From Chryseobacterium gleum (GTDB lineage Bacteria; Bacteroidota; Bacteroidia; UBA10329), in assembly GCA_945874195.1 (NCBI GenBank), contig CAMCFW010000145.1, positions 1 to 6,067 of the forward strand: DNA of 6,067 nt, given 5' to 3'. Below are positions 1 to 6,067 of the stretch, in pieces. A model generated the notes under the pieces. It searched no databases and was not told the DNA's origin. It saw nothing but the letters and a program-made list of their open reading frames with translations. Position 1 is the stretch's first letter. Every line of letters begins with the position of its first letter. The translations under genes were made by a program, and so were the position numbers.

Positions 1-380
1 CCACCTTCAGATATTCCCTGAGGAAGACAGGCTTGAAATCCACCTTGCGCATGATGACAACTCGCGCAACTGTATGTGAACCGACCCTCTTCCAATTTTG
101 GATCCACGGCCATGCCTGTTTCGTGAAAAAGCAATTGACCCAAGGCTACCTTGGCAGCGGTCAAGGGGTTATTCGGGTCTTGCGGAATGCTTGAAAGGTC
201 GGTAGGGAAGCGGTAATGTGCTTTGCCAATTCCTCCCGATGCATTTAGGAGCGCTTCTTCCAATTGAACATCCAGTTCATTTGGCGGGGTGTTGTGGTCG
301 ATGATGTCTTCATCATTCTGACAGCTTTGAAAGAGTACGCCACAAAAGGCGACTGAATAGTAGAAATATCGCAGTTTCAT
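1..380 (-). CDS. Di-heme cytochrome c peroxidase-like lipoprotein (N-terminal part, runs off left edge)
   Basis: About 126 residues are present, read from an ATG at 380 and cut off at the window edge. The N-terminus is a lipoprotein signal: basic and hydrophobic residues 2-17, then FQSC with the lipid-accepting cysteine at 20, followed by QNDED. The mature part has a run around residues 70-90 resembling the N-terminal region of bacterial cytochrome c peroxidases (LTAAKVALGQLLFHE), and a heme c attachment motif CASCH at 105-109, then HAQGGFQ. In the CCP/MauG family two heme c groups reduce hydrogen peroxide or oxidise a partner; the second heme and catalytic region would lie beyond the edge, so catalysis cannot be confirmed. 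The protein should be anchored in the outer membrane, facing the periplasm or the outside. It lies 70 bases downstream of the thioredoxin-like gene in the same direction, so it may be co-transcribed. Confidence is high for a heme c lipoprotein and good for the peroxidase family. Confidence 0.85.
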   Translation of the reverse strand, partial: MKLRYFYYSVAFCGVLFQSCQNDEDIIDHNTPPNELDVQLEEALLNASGGIGKAHYRFPTDLSSIPQDPNNPLTAAKVALGQLLFHETGMAVDPKLEEGRFTYSCASCHHAQGGFQACLPQGISEG

Positions 381-416
381 AAGAGGTCCGTATCAGCGTT
401 GATCTATTTGATCTGA

Positions 417-431
417 TTGAAGCGTCTTCAA
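417..431. other. Small inverted repeat (6-bp stem, 3-base loop) in the 70-base gap
   Basis: TTGAAG, loop CGT, CTTCAA is a perfect six-pair hairpin located just after the stop codon of the thioredoxin-like gene and before the cytochrome gene on the minus strand. No T-tract follows on the minus strand, so it does not look like a standard intrinsic terminator. It could slow transcription, protect an mRNA end, or be chance. The same gap holds a seven-base direct repeat TTGATCT at 399-405 and 408-414. Confidence 0.25.
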
Positions 432-450
432 CGATTCCGGATCGGAAATG

Positions 451-1821
451 TTACTCTTTCAACTGCTGCTGCACCATTTCGTAAAGCCCATCGATAGAAC
501 CAGCGCGACCGATCCATCGAAGGTTATCATCAAGCAGTATGAACGTTGGGGTGGAGGTGACCGCGAATGTGCTCAGGTATTCGCTTTTCCATCCCAATGG
601 TTCATTCACATTGAACCATTTCAGTTTGGCGTCATTCACTGCTTTTATCCAATCGGTGTTCGAACTGTCGAGCGACACGGCAAACACGCCCATTTTTCCG
701 TTCATCTCCTCATAAATGGACTTCAATTTGGGAATTTCGCGAAGGCAGTGCGAACATTCGGTTGACCAAAAGACAAGCACATTGAGCTGGCCCGTGAGCG
801 CGCTGGTTGTAATGAGATGACCTGTCTGGCTAGGAAGTCTTATGTCCGGAATAGGATCGCCTGGTTTGAACTTGGACATTTTCGCGATCTTGTCAAGCGC
901 CTCCTTCGAAAGAGGCAACTCGCACGAGCCCAGATAATTGCGGTTAAGATGATCAATGAATTCGGGAGCTTCTTTTTCGGTGAAGAAATCGATGAGCAGG
1001 TCGATGATGTACGACTGCACCTTTGCGTTGAGCTTCGGAAACCCTAGCAATTTATCAATGCTGGCTTTCACGCCCTGTTCAGAACGTTCGGTGTAGGTAT
1101 AAAGATATTCGAGAATCTTATTGGTTAGAAACGGATTGGTGATGATCCGTTCATCGCTGAAATCGATCTTGTTGAAGTAGTGCACATGATTGAAGGCGGC
1201 ATCATTGTCGAAGGTTTTATTCCAGTCGGTCTGCTGGGTTCGAAGCGGAATCCGGTCTAGGGGAACGAGCACCTGGGCGGTGTAGCTTTTCGGGAAAAGG
1301 TTGACAAGCAGATCAAGCGAATGATTGTATGCATCGGCAATATTGTGAAATACACCCGTCAACGAATCGATGATCGCATCGTGGCGCGGTGCAAATGCAG
1401 AAAGCCGGTTCATGGTATTGCCCAGCGTGTCCATGCTCTTGGAATAAACTTCAGAAAGATTGAGCATGATATTGAACGCATCATTCTCTTTAGAACCATC
1501 GGCCTTAAAGGCCATTCCAGTTCCGCTTTCGTAAATGTGTGCGGTTATCTTTTCCTGATTCACCAACACGAACTGAAACGATTCCAAGCCGTTGATGTCC
1601 ACTGCATAAACACCATCGGTATAACGCTGATCGTAGATGAAATTCACTTCTGCCTCCCCTCTGTAACGAACGCTGTCGAGGTCAATTTGCATGTCGCCCA
1701 AGTATTTCGAAATCCGAATGGTACTGCCCACAGGCTTGGTATCCATCACCAGTTTCAACGAATTCTGGGCCTCCAGCACGCATGTGGTCAGAATGAAGAA
1801 AAGAGAAAGGATGAATTTCAT
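451..1821 (-). CDS. Secreted thioredoxin-like (TlpA/redoxin-type) protein with long N-terminal domain
   Basis: 456 residues. I chose the ATG at 1821 over an in-frame ATG at 1872 because it begins a clear signal peptide (MKFILSLFFILTTCVLEAQ, likely cut near residue 19) and makes a four-base ATGA overlap with the upstream transporter gene. Residues about 20-130 resemble the beta-rich DUF4369-type domain of Bacteroidota redoxin proteins. Residues about 130-315 are helical and resemble the DUF5106-type middle region. Residues about 318-456 are a thioredoxin fold: FKPGDPIPDIRLP, the active site WSTECSHC (C356, C359), and cis-proline P425 in TSTPTF. Such proteins reduce or exchange disulfides in the periplasm or at the outer membrane, often for cytochrome c maturation or envelope stress; the substrate cannot be told from sequence. 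The cytochrome lipoprotein downstream has CxxCH cysteines that need reduction before heme attachment, so a link is possible but inferred. The domain names are from memory of the families, not a search. Confidence 0.88.
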   Translation of the reverse strand: MKFILSLFFILTTCVLEAQNSLKLVMDTKPVGSTIRISKYLGDMQIDLDSVRYRGEAEVNFIYDQRYTDGVYAVDINGLESFQFVLVNQEKITAHIYESGTGMAFKADGSKENDAFNIMLNLSEVYSKSMDTLGNTMNRLSAFAPRHDAIIDSLTGVFHNIADAYNHSLDLLVNLFPKSYTAQVLVPLDRIPLRTQQTDWNKTFDNDAAFNHVHYFNKIDFSDERIITNPFLTNKILEYLYTYTERSEQGVKASIDKLLGFPKLNAKVQSYIIDLLIDFFTEKEAPEFIDHLNRNYLGSCELPLSKEALDKIAKMSKFKPGDPIPDIRLPSQTGHLITTSALTGQLNVLVFWSTECSHCLREIPKLKSIYEEMNGKMGVFAVSLDSSNTDWIKAVNDAKLKWFNVNEPLGWKSEYLSTFAVTSTPTFILLDDNLRWIGRAGSIDGLYEMVQQQLKE

Positions 1822-2681
1822 GCTAGGGCGATTAATATGATTGAGACGGTGGCAAGTAGAATTCCGCTCCAATTGAGCTTTGAAAGTTTTTCGGAGAAAA
1901 GGACAATGGCTAGCAAGGTACTGAGAAGTACTATGCCTGTGTTGTTGATAGGAAACACCAGAGTGCTTTCCATGTTAGGTAGATTGAGCGCGATCAATAG
2001 GAAATGTATGGAGAAGTAATTCGGAATTCCAAGCACGAATCCGGCCACAATGCTCTTTACGGCCACGGTCCGTTGCTTAACAATCCTTTCGACCAAGAGA
2101 ACCGAACAACCGACTGTTGCCGCTACCAGAAAGAGGCATGCAGAAAACACCTCAAAATCGTTGGCGCCCAGCAGATGGATCTGCACATACTTGAAGCAGG
2201 TGTCGAGAAAGCCGCTTCCGAAGAAGATTACGATAGGTAGAAAAAGGAATTTTGCATCCATTTCTACCCCTTTTTTCGGGAAAGTGACCATGATGACTGA
2301 AGCGATGGCGGCCACCACGCCCAGCAATTTCAAACCGGCCAACGATTCACCATAAAGAATGATACCTGCACAGACCGGAATGACAAGCGACATTTTATTG
2401 GCCACGGAAGTAATGGCTACACCAACTTTTTGTGAAGACAGAGCCATGGTGTAGAACATGATAATGAACACACAACCGATGATCAGCGTGCTCCAGATCC
2501 ACGGTTTGCCCATTAGCTCGCTGGGTGCCACAGATACCGGTGCCAAGATGAAACCAAGGGTAGAGGCCACCAGATAATTGACCGTTATGGCCTGAAAGGT
2601 ATTCACCTTATATTTTTGAAAGTACTTGAAGATGACCATCAGCACAGACGAAAAAGCAATACTGAGCGCTAATGCTATCAT
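1818..2681 (-). CDS. DMT-superfamily (EamA-like) inner-membrane transporter
   Basis: 287 residues, almost wholly hydrophobic, with about ten predicted membrane helices (near 1-18, 30-50, 60-80, 88-110, 115-134, 143-166, 172-194, 208-230, 240-262 and 268-287). The two halves show the internal repeat expected of EamA-type carriers: each ends with a helix leading to a Gly/Ser-Glu turn (LYGESLAGLKLLG in the first half, LFSEKLSKLNWSG in the second) followed by a final helix. Family members export or import small metabolites such as amino acids, nucleobases or riboflavin; the substrate here is unknown. The start ATG overlaps the ribD stop by four bases, and its own stop overlaps the start of the thioredoxin-like gene by four bases, so its translation is probably coupled to both. 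Its position directly after ribD makes a flavin-related substrate worth considering, though DMT genes occur beside many unrelated genes. Confidence 0.9.
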   Translation of the reverse strand: MIALALSIAFSSVLMVIFKYFQKYKVNTFQAITVNYLVASTLGFILAPVSVAPSELMGKPWIWSTLIIGCVFIIMFYTMALSSQKVGVAITSVANKMSLVIPVCAGIILYGESLAGLKLLGVVAAIASVIMVTFPKKGVEMDAKFLFLPIVIFFGSGFLDTCFKYVQIHLLGANDFEVFSACLFLVAATVGCSVLLVERIVKQRTVAVKSIVAGFVLGIPNYFSIHFLLIALNLPNMESTLVFPINNTGIVLLSTLLAIVLFSEKLSKLNWSGILLATVSIILIALA

Positions 2682-3730
2682 CCGTTCCGGTACATGAAAA
2701 GTTGGTCAGTGCCGATGGTGTGTTGTAGTTCGTGCTTTTGGGTCAATTGCAGTGCTTTTACTCCCTCACCGATATTGAAAGGAGCCACAAACCTTCGAAT
2801 TTCATCCCAGAGGTCGGCTTGGTAAAATGAACGTTGAAGGGTAGGTCCGCCTTCGATGATGATTGATTGAATGTTCTGAGCGTGCAGAAGCCCCATCATT
2901 TCACTCAGATCGTGAAGGTTGTTCATGGTGATCACTTCGTTCAACCGAGTTTGCCCTTCCCGAGCTTTTTCACTTACGACAATGGTTCTCGCAGCGTTGT
3001 CGAAGACATTCAGGTCGGTTTTCAATTCCAGTTTTGTGTCCAACACTATTCGGATCGGATTCCTGCCTGCGTATTTGCGAGCGGTCAAGCTGGGGTTGTC
3101 CATAACAGCAGTGTTCTTGCCAACAAGAATTGCTGCCTCTTCCGTTCTCCATCTGTGATGAAGTATGTCCGATTCTTCGCAACTTATTTTCAACGGCCTT
3201 TGGTCTGCTGACCTTAGTTCTGCGTCCACGTATCCGTCTTCAGTTTCAGCCCATTTCAAAATAATGTATGGCCGTTTCTTCTTGTGAAACGTAATGAATC
3301 TGCGGTTCAGTTCCAGCGCTTCATTTTGCAACACGTCCATTCTTACTTCAATTCCTGCCTTCCTAATTCTGTCGATTCCCTTTCCGTTCACTTCATGAAA
3401 AGGGTCGAGGCAGGCGATCACCATTGTTTTGAACTTCTTTTTGATGATGAGGTCGGCACATGGCGGGGTTCGCCCAATGTGTGAACACGGTTCGAGGCTC
3501 ACATAAATGGTGGATGTGGACAAAAGAGAATGGTCTTGTACCGAGTTGATGGCATTCACCTCTGCGTGCGGTCCACCCAGTTTTTGATGATAGCCCTCCC
3601 CAATTATTTTGCCTTCGTGCACCACCACACAGCCCACCATCGGGTTAGGTGCAACCGCCCCAGACCCCAATGCTGCCAATTCTAAGCAGCGCAGCATGTA
3701 TCGTTCATCAACCTTCAAGTAGTTCAACAC
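2678..3730 (-). CDS. ribD: Bifunctional riboflavin biosynthesis deaminase/reductase RibD
   Basis: 350 residues from a GTG at 3730. RibD carries out two successive cytosolic steps of riboflavin synthesis: deamination of diaminohydroxyphosphoribosylaminopyrimidine, then NADPH-dependent reduction of the ribosyl side chain. The N-terminal deaminase domain (about 8-150) has APNPMVG at 27-33, the zinc/catalytic HAE at 55-57, and PC at 81-82 with the second zinc cysteine at 91 (EPCSHIGRTPPC). The reductase domain (about 153-350) shows RPYIILKWAETEDGYVD, AILVGKNTAVMDNPSLTAR and IIEGGPTL, all typical of the family. Length is normal and all expected metal residues are present. The start is uncertain: the frame opens at 3769 with no ATG before residue 12 (3697), which lies inside the conserved DERYMLRCLELA segment, so GTG 3730 or TTG 3718 is likely. 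It sits 49 bases downstream of the Skp-like gene and overlaps the transporter start by four bases. No FMN riboswitch is visible nearby. Confidence 0.96.
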   Translation of the reverse strand: MLNYLKVDERYMLRCLELAALGSGAVAPNPMVGCVVVHEGKIIGEGYHQKLGGPHAEVNAINSVQDHSLLSTSTIYVSLEPCSHIGRTPPCADLIIKKKFKTMVIACLDPFHEVNGKGIDRIRKAGIEVRMDVLQNEALELNRRFITFHKKKRPYIILKWAETEDGYVDAELRSADQRPLKISCEESDILHHRWRTEEAAILVGKNTAVMDNPSLTARKYAGRNPIRIVLDTKLELKTDLNVFDNAARTIVVSEKAREGQTRLNEVITMNNLHDLSEMMGLLHAQNIQSIIIEGGPTLQRSFYQADLWDEIRRFVAPFNIGEGVKALQLTQKHELQHTIGTDQLFMYRNG

Positions 3731-3779
3731 CAGATAAGCGACTGGCCCACGGCTTTCCTCTCCGAACGCTCACAACCGA

Positions 3780-4316
3780 TCACTTGAGGCTGATGCCCAT
3801 ATGATCCATCACCTCTTTTGTAAGGTCGTCAGCTTCTGGAGCCACAATGACAATGGAATTTCCTGTCCCATCAGACGAATTGAGAACGTATTTGTAGCCC
3901 ATTTTTGTTGCCACTTCGTCCATGGCCTTTTCCAATTTGGCGGCAATCGGACTCAACAGCTCATTTCGTTTCACCATCAGTTCCTGTTCGTTCGTGCGGG
4001 CCTGCTGTTCCAAACTCACCTGAAGGTCGTTTATCTGATTGGTGGCAATGATTTTTCCGGCTTCGGTCAGTTCGCCAGATTTCTCTTTCTGCTTAAACTC
4101 GTTGATTCTGGCGTTCAAAAACTCAGTGTTTTTTCTGATCTGTTCGGCCTTTTCGCTACTGAATTTGTCGAGTGATGTCTGCATCTTCTTGGTCTCTTCC
4201 ATATTCATCAGGATTTGATCCATATAGACATAGCCGATCTTCGTGTCATTCTCTAAATTGGCAGAAATGGCGAAGAATCCGATTAGTAATACGATGAGTA
4301 AAGTGGTGTTTTTCAT
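3780..4316 (-). CDS. Skp/OmpH-family periplasmic chaperone
   Basis: 178 residues. A signal peptide covers residues 1-19 (hydrophobic LLIVLLIGFFAISA, cut before NLEND). The mature protein starts with KIGYVYMDQIL, the short beta strand that opens Skp-family proteins, followed by a long charged helical arm (about 38-135, rich in K, E, Q and N) that would form the coiled-coil tentacles, and closes with GYKYVLNSSDG...SIVIVAPEADDLTKEV, the C-terminal strand-helix typical of OmpH proteins in Bacteroidota. Known Skp proteins form trimers that hold unfolded outer-membrane proteins in the periplasm before assembly by BamA. In this phylum Skp-like genes are often found next to bamA; here the neighbours are ribD (49 bases downstream) and a divergent acyltransferase, so this may be an additional, separately located copy. 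A promoter for the rightmost part of the minus-strand cluster should lie in the 45-base gap upstream or within the start of the divergent gene. Confidence 0.92.
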   Translation of the reverse strand: MKNTTLLIVLLIGFFAISANLENDTKIGYVYMDQILMNMEETKKMQTSLDKFSSEKAEQIRKNTEFLNARINEFKQKEKSGELTEAGKIIATNQINDLQVSLEQQARTNEQELMVKRNELLSPIAAKLEKAMDEVATKMGYKYVLNSSDGTGNSIVIVAPEADDLTKEVMDHMGISLK

Positions 4317-4361
4317 GTCGAAAAGGGTTTAGTTATTTGCACCGCAATTTAGCAACTGTTC
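4317..4361. promoter_or_regulatory. Divergent intergenic region, probable promoters for the Skp-like gene and the acyltransferase
   Basis: The 45 bases between two divergent start codons must contain or border the control signals of both genes, so promoter overlap is likely. The stretch is AT-rich in the middle (tttagttatttg, caatttagc). I looked for the Bacteroidota -7 (TAnnTTTG) and -33 (TTTG) elements and found only partial matches such as TAAATTGC on the minus strand, so no exact promoter is assigned. Neither start has a purine-rich Shine-Dalgarno sequence at the usual distance, as is normal in this phylum. Confidence 0.4.
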
Positions 4362-5087
4362 ATGGGCATCCTTCTTATTCTGTTCCGATCATTGGTTTTT
4401 ATTGTTGGAACCTTGGTCTGCACGCTTGTTGCGTTGCTTGGTTCGGTCATCGGTGGGCATCGTTGGGCGCTCGGAACTCAACGGGTTTGGTCGGTCATGA
4501 TGCTGAAAACCTTCGGAGTGAGAACTGTATTGCATGGCAAACGTCCACAGGTCGGTCTTTTGATGTCAAACCACCTTTCTTACCTTGATATTTGGATGAT
4601 ACCCAAATACGCGATCACAGTTTTTGTGGCCAAGATAGAAGTGAAACGAATGCCGCTTATCGGTTGGGGTGCCAGTGCAGTGAACACCGTTTATGTTCAC
4701 CGAAACAGCAAGCAAAGTCGACAGGATACAAAGAACGAGATCAGTGATCGGATAAGGAAAGGTCGGTCGGTCATCATTTTTCCTGAGGGAACGACCGGTG
4801 ATGGAAAAGGATTGTTGCCCCTAAAGCCAGGCATGTTCCATAATGCGGCCGAAGAGGGTTTTCCGATCATTCCAGTGGCCATTTATTACGAGAATCCTGA
4901 TCTTGCATGGGTAGGCGATGACAACATGGGCGCTCACTTCTTTCGAAATTTTACCAAATGGAGGACAACCGCTCACATCACTTTTGGAAACCCTATGAGA
5001 GGATCTGATGGCGAAGAACTCATGGAACGATATCGACTTTGGACTCTCGGTGAAATTGAAAGGATGTCAAAAAAGGGAAAAAGCTGA
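4362..5087 (+). CDS. PlsC-type lysophospholipid acyltransferase (probable 1-acylglycerol-3-phosphate acyltransferase)
   Basis: 241 residues, the usual length for PlsC. It begins with one or two N-terminal membrane helices (about 4-32), then the cytosolic acyltransferase domain. The four family blocks are present in order: NHLSYLD (catalytic H71 and D76 of the HX4D motif), NTVYVHRN at 108-115 in the acceptor-binding region, FPEGTT at 140-145, and IIPVAI at 169-174. Known members transfer an acyl chain from acyl-ACP or acyl-CoA to lysophosphatidic acid to form phosphatidic acid, the precursor of membrane phospholipids. A close relative, OlsA, acylates lyso-ornithine lipid, and sequence alone does not exclude it: the segment after block IV (DLAWVGDDNMGAHFFRNF) is a region seen in both groups. 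It is the only plus-strand gene in the window, divergent from the Skp-like gene and convergent with the surface-protein gene, so it is probably transcribed alone. Confidence 0.9.
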   Translation: MGILLILFRSLVFIVGTLVCTLVALLGSVIGGHRWALGTQRVWSVMMLKTFGVRTVLHGKRPQVGLLMSNHLSYLDIWMIPKYAITVFVAKIEVKRMPLIGWGASAVNTVYVHRNSKQSRQDTKNEISDRIRKGRSVIIFPEGTTGDGKGLLPLKPGMFHNAAEEGFPIIPVAIYYENPDLAWVGDDNMGAHFFRNFTKWRTTAHITFGNPMRGSDGEELMERYRLWTLGEIERMSKKGKS

Positions 5088-5128
5088 AGCGTCTGCCCCC
5101 CATTGATCATTGATTAAACACAGTAGGG
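5088..5128. other. Convergent intergenic gap, no clear terminator
   Basis: These 41 bases separate the stop codons of two convergent genes. I see a run of C (with a direct repeat ATTGATC/ATTGATT after it) but no stem-loop followed by a T-tract on either strand, so transcription termination here is not explained by a visible intrinsic terminator. Confidence 0.3.
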
Positions 5129-6067
5129 CTACCTCAATAGGTTAATATACCCTTCCAGGGTCTTCTGTTCATCGCGCCACGTGGTGGCAGCTATCTTGTA
5201 AGCATACACATCGTTGTTCTGCAACACGCCTTTAAACCGGCCATCCCATCCCTGCTCTTCAATGTTGGTGAAGAATATCTCTTCGCCCCACCGGTTGAAG
5301 ATCCTGAATTCGATAAGTTCCTTGATCCCCCAACCTTCCACGCTGATCACATCGTTGTGTCCATCCCCGTTGGGCGTAAATGTGGTGGGCATGGCCAAAA
5401 AGGTTTCCGGATAAATGTCGATCGTATAATTTGCTGTTGCAGTGAAACAGCCCAGAATGTCGGTAACGGTAACTGAATAGCTCACCAATTCCAAAGGCTG
5501 AAGACAAGGGCTGGCGCAGGTGTCGCAATCCAATCCATCGGTCGGAGTCCAATCGAAAATGTAAAGACCAGCTTCGGCATCAATGGGCATGCAAATGCTA
5601 TCCCCAATAACGATGGTCGTGTCCCAATCGCTTAGCACCAGCGGATTGATGACATGGATGATGGCGGTGTCGGCATTGGTGCATCCATTGGTGTCCAGAA
5701 CAACCGATTCGTAATAGGCGGTTAATATGGGCGATGAGGTTGTAACCGTGGCATTCACATCGGCCACAGGCACCACCGAATTCCACGTGTAGAGCGAAGT
5801 TGGTTCAGGATTTATCACTTGTATCTGGCCTGGATCGCCTTCGCAGATCGTATCGCCCAAAACAGATATCTGAGGAATAGGGTGAAGTACAACGGTCTTT
5901 ACCGTGGTGTCGTTGCAGCCAAGCAAGGTATTCGACACGCCAAGCAGAACATTATATGTTCCAGGCGCTGGAAAATTGATGATGCCGGGTTCTTCTTGCG
6001 AGCTCTGCGTGCCGAATCCGAAATCCCAATAAAAGACATTTGAATTGAGCGAAGTATTATTGATCGG
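5129..6067 (-). CDS. Surface/secreted protein with PKD/Ig-like repeats and gliding-motility (T9SS type B) C-terminal domain (C-terminal part)
   Basis: 312 residues are present; the frame stays open to the right edge, so the GTG at 5938 is only an internal valine and not a start. In window numbering, residues about 10-60 are the end of a PKD domain (NVFYWDFGFGTQ, then FPAPGTYNVLLGVSN). Two further Ig/PKD-like units follow (about 64-140 and 142-220). The second ends with the cysteine-rich DCDTCASPC and SYSVTVTDILGC, a pattern common in Bacteroidota adhesins. The last 83 residues form the gliding-motility-associated C-terminal domain: FTPNGDGHNDV at 230-240, FRIFNRWGEEIF, GWDGRFKG, and the ending YAYKIAAT...LEGYINLLR. 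This domain is known to direct cargo through the type IX secretion system to the cell surface or medium. The whole protein is probably a large adhesin or surface fibre; its specific ligand cannot be seen. Confidence 0.92.
   Translation of the reverse strand, partial: PINNTSLNSNVFYWDFGFGTQSSQEEPGIINFPAPGTYNVLLGVSNTLLGCNDTTVKTVVLHPIPQISVLGDTICEGDPGQIQVINPEPTSLYTWNSVVPVADVNATVTTSSPILTAYYESVVLDTNGCTNADTAIIHVINPLVLSDWDTTIVIGDSICMPIDAEAGLYIFDWTPTDGLDCDTCASPCLQPLELVSYSVTVTDILGCFTATANYTIDIYPETFLAMPTTFTPNGDGHNDVISVEGWGIKELIEFRIFNRWGEEIFFTNIEEQGWDGRFKGVLQNNDVYAYKIAATTWRDEQKTLEGYINLLR

Noticed and set aside
1822..1872. Longer N-terminus for the thioredoxin-like protein from the ATG at 1872
   Set aside because: It would add 17 polar residues before a clear signal peptide and overlap the transporter gene by more than 50 bases; the ATG at 1821 gives a normal secreted protein.
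1321..2019. Long open frame on the plus strand (232 codons) opposite the thioredoxin-like and transporter genes
   Set aside because: It lies antisense to two well-supported genes, has no recognisable domain, and its composition looks like the shadow of the coding strand.
3731..3779. FMN riboswitch ahead of ribD
   Set aside because: The gap is only 49 bases, far too short for the FMN aptamer, and lacks its conserved pieces.
4337..4588. Plus-strand open frame of 83 codons starting upstream of the acyltransferase
   Set aside because: It is out of frame with the acyltransferase, whose motifs are all in the other frame, and shows no recognisable protein features.
5259..5552. Minus-strand open frame of 97 codons inside the surface-protein gene
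   Set aside because: It is in another frame of a gene with strong T9SS-domain motifs and carries no motif of its own.
5936..5938. GTG as the start of the surface-protein gene
   Set aside because: The frame is open through to the window edge and encodes a good PKD domain upstream of this codon, so it is an internal valine.
1..6067. Mobile element, phage, CRISPR, toxin-antitoxin or defence system
   Set aside because: All genes are recognisable housekeeping or envelope functions, with no transposase, integrase, terminal inverted repeats, spaced direct repeats or paired small genes.

Overview
The window looks like chromosomal DNA from a Bacteroidota bacterium, most likely a marine or freshwater flavobacterium-like lineage. 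The evidence is a protein ending in a gliding-motility/type IX secretion C-terminal domain, a thioredoxin-fold protein with the long N-terminal region typical of Bacteroidota, a lipoprotein with an acidic export signal after its lipid-bearing cysteine, and gene starts without clear Shine-Dalgarno sequences. Species cannot be named from this sequence.

Layout, left to right. Positions 1-380 (minus) hold the N-terminal part of a di-heme cytochrome c peroxidase-like lipoprotein that runs off the left edge. Positions 451-3730 (minus) hold a tight cluster transcribed right to left: ribD (riboflavin biosynthesis), then a ten-helix DMT/EamA-type transporter, then a secreted thioredoxin-like protein. 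These three genes are joined by two ATGA start/stop overlaps. Just upstream, also on minus, is a Skp/OmpH-family periplasmic chaperone (3780-4316). Divergent from it, across a 45-base gap, is a PlsC-type lysophospholipid acyltransferase (4362-5087, plus). Convergent with that gene is the C-terminal part of a large PKD/Ig-like surface protein with a T9SS sorting domain (5129-6067, minus), which enters from the right edge.

Taken together, this is mostly envelope and housekeeping biology: outer-membrane protein chaperoning, phospholipid synthesis, flavin synthesis, periplasmic thiol chemistry, periplasmic or surface peroxide chemistry, and a secreted surface protein. No RNA genes, mobile elements, CRISPR arrays, toxin-antitoxin pairs or defence genes were seen. 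The most interesting point is the translational coupling of ribD to an uncharacterised transporter and a thiol-redox protein. I see no convincing previously undescribed system here. There is no gene-free stretch longer than about 70 bases.
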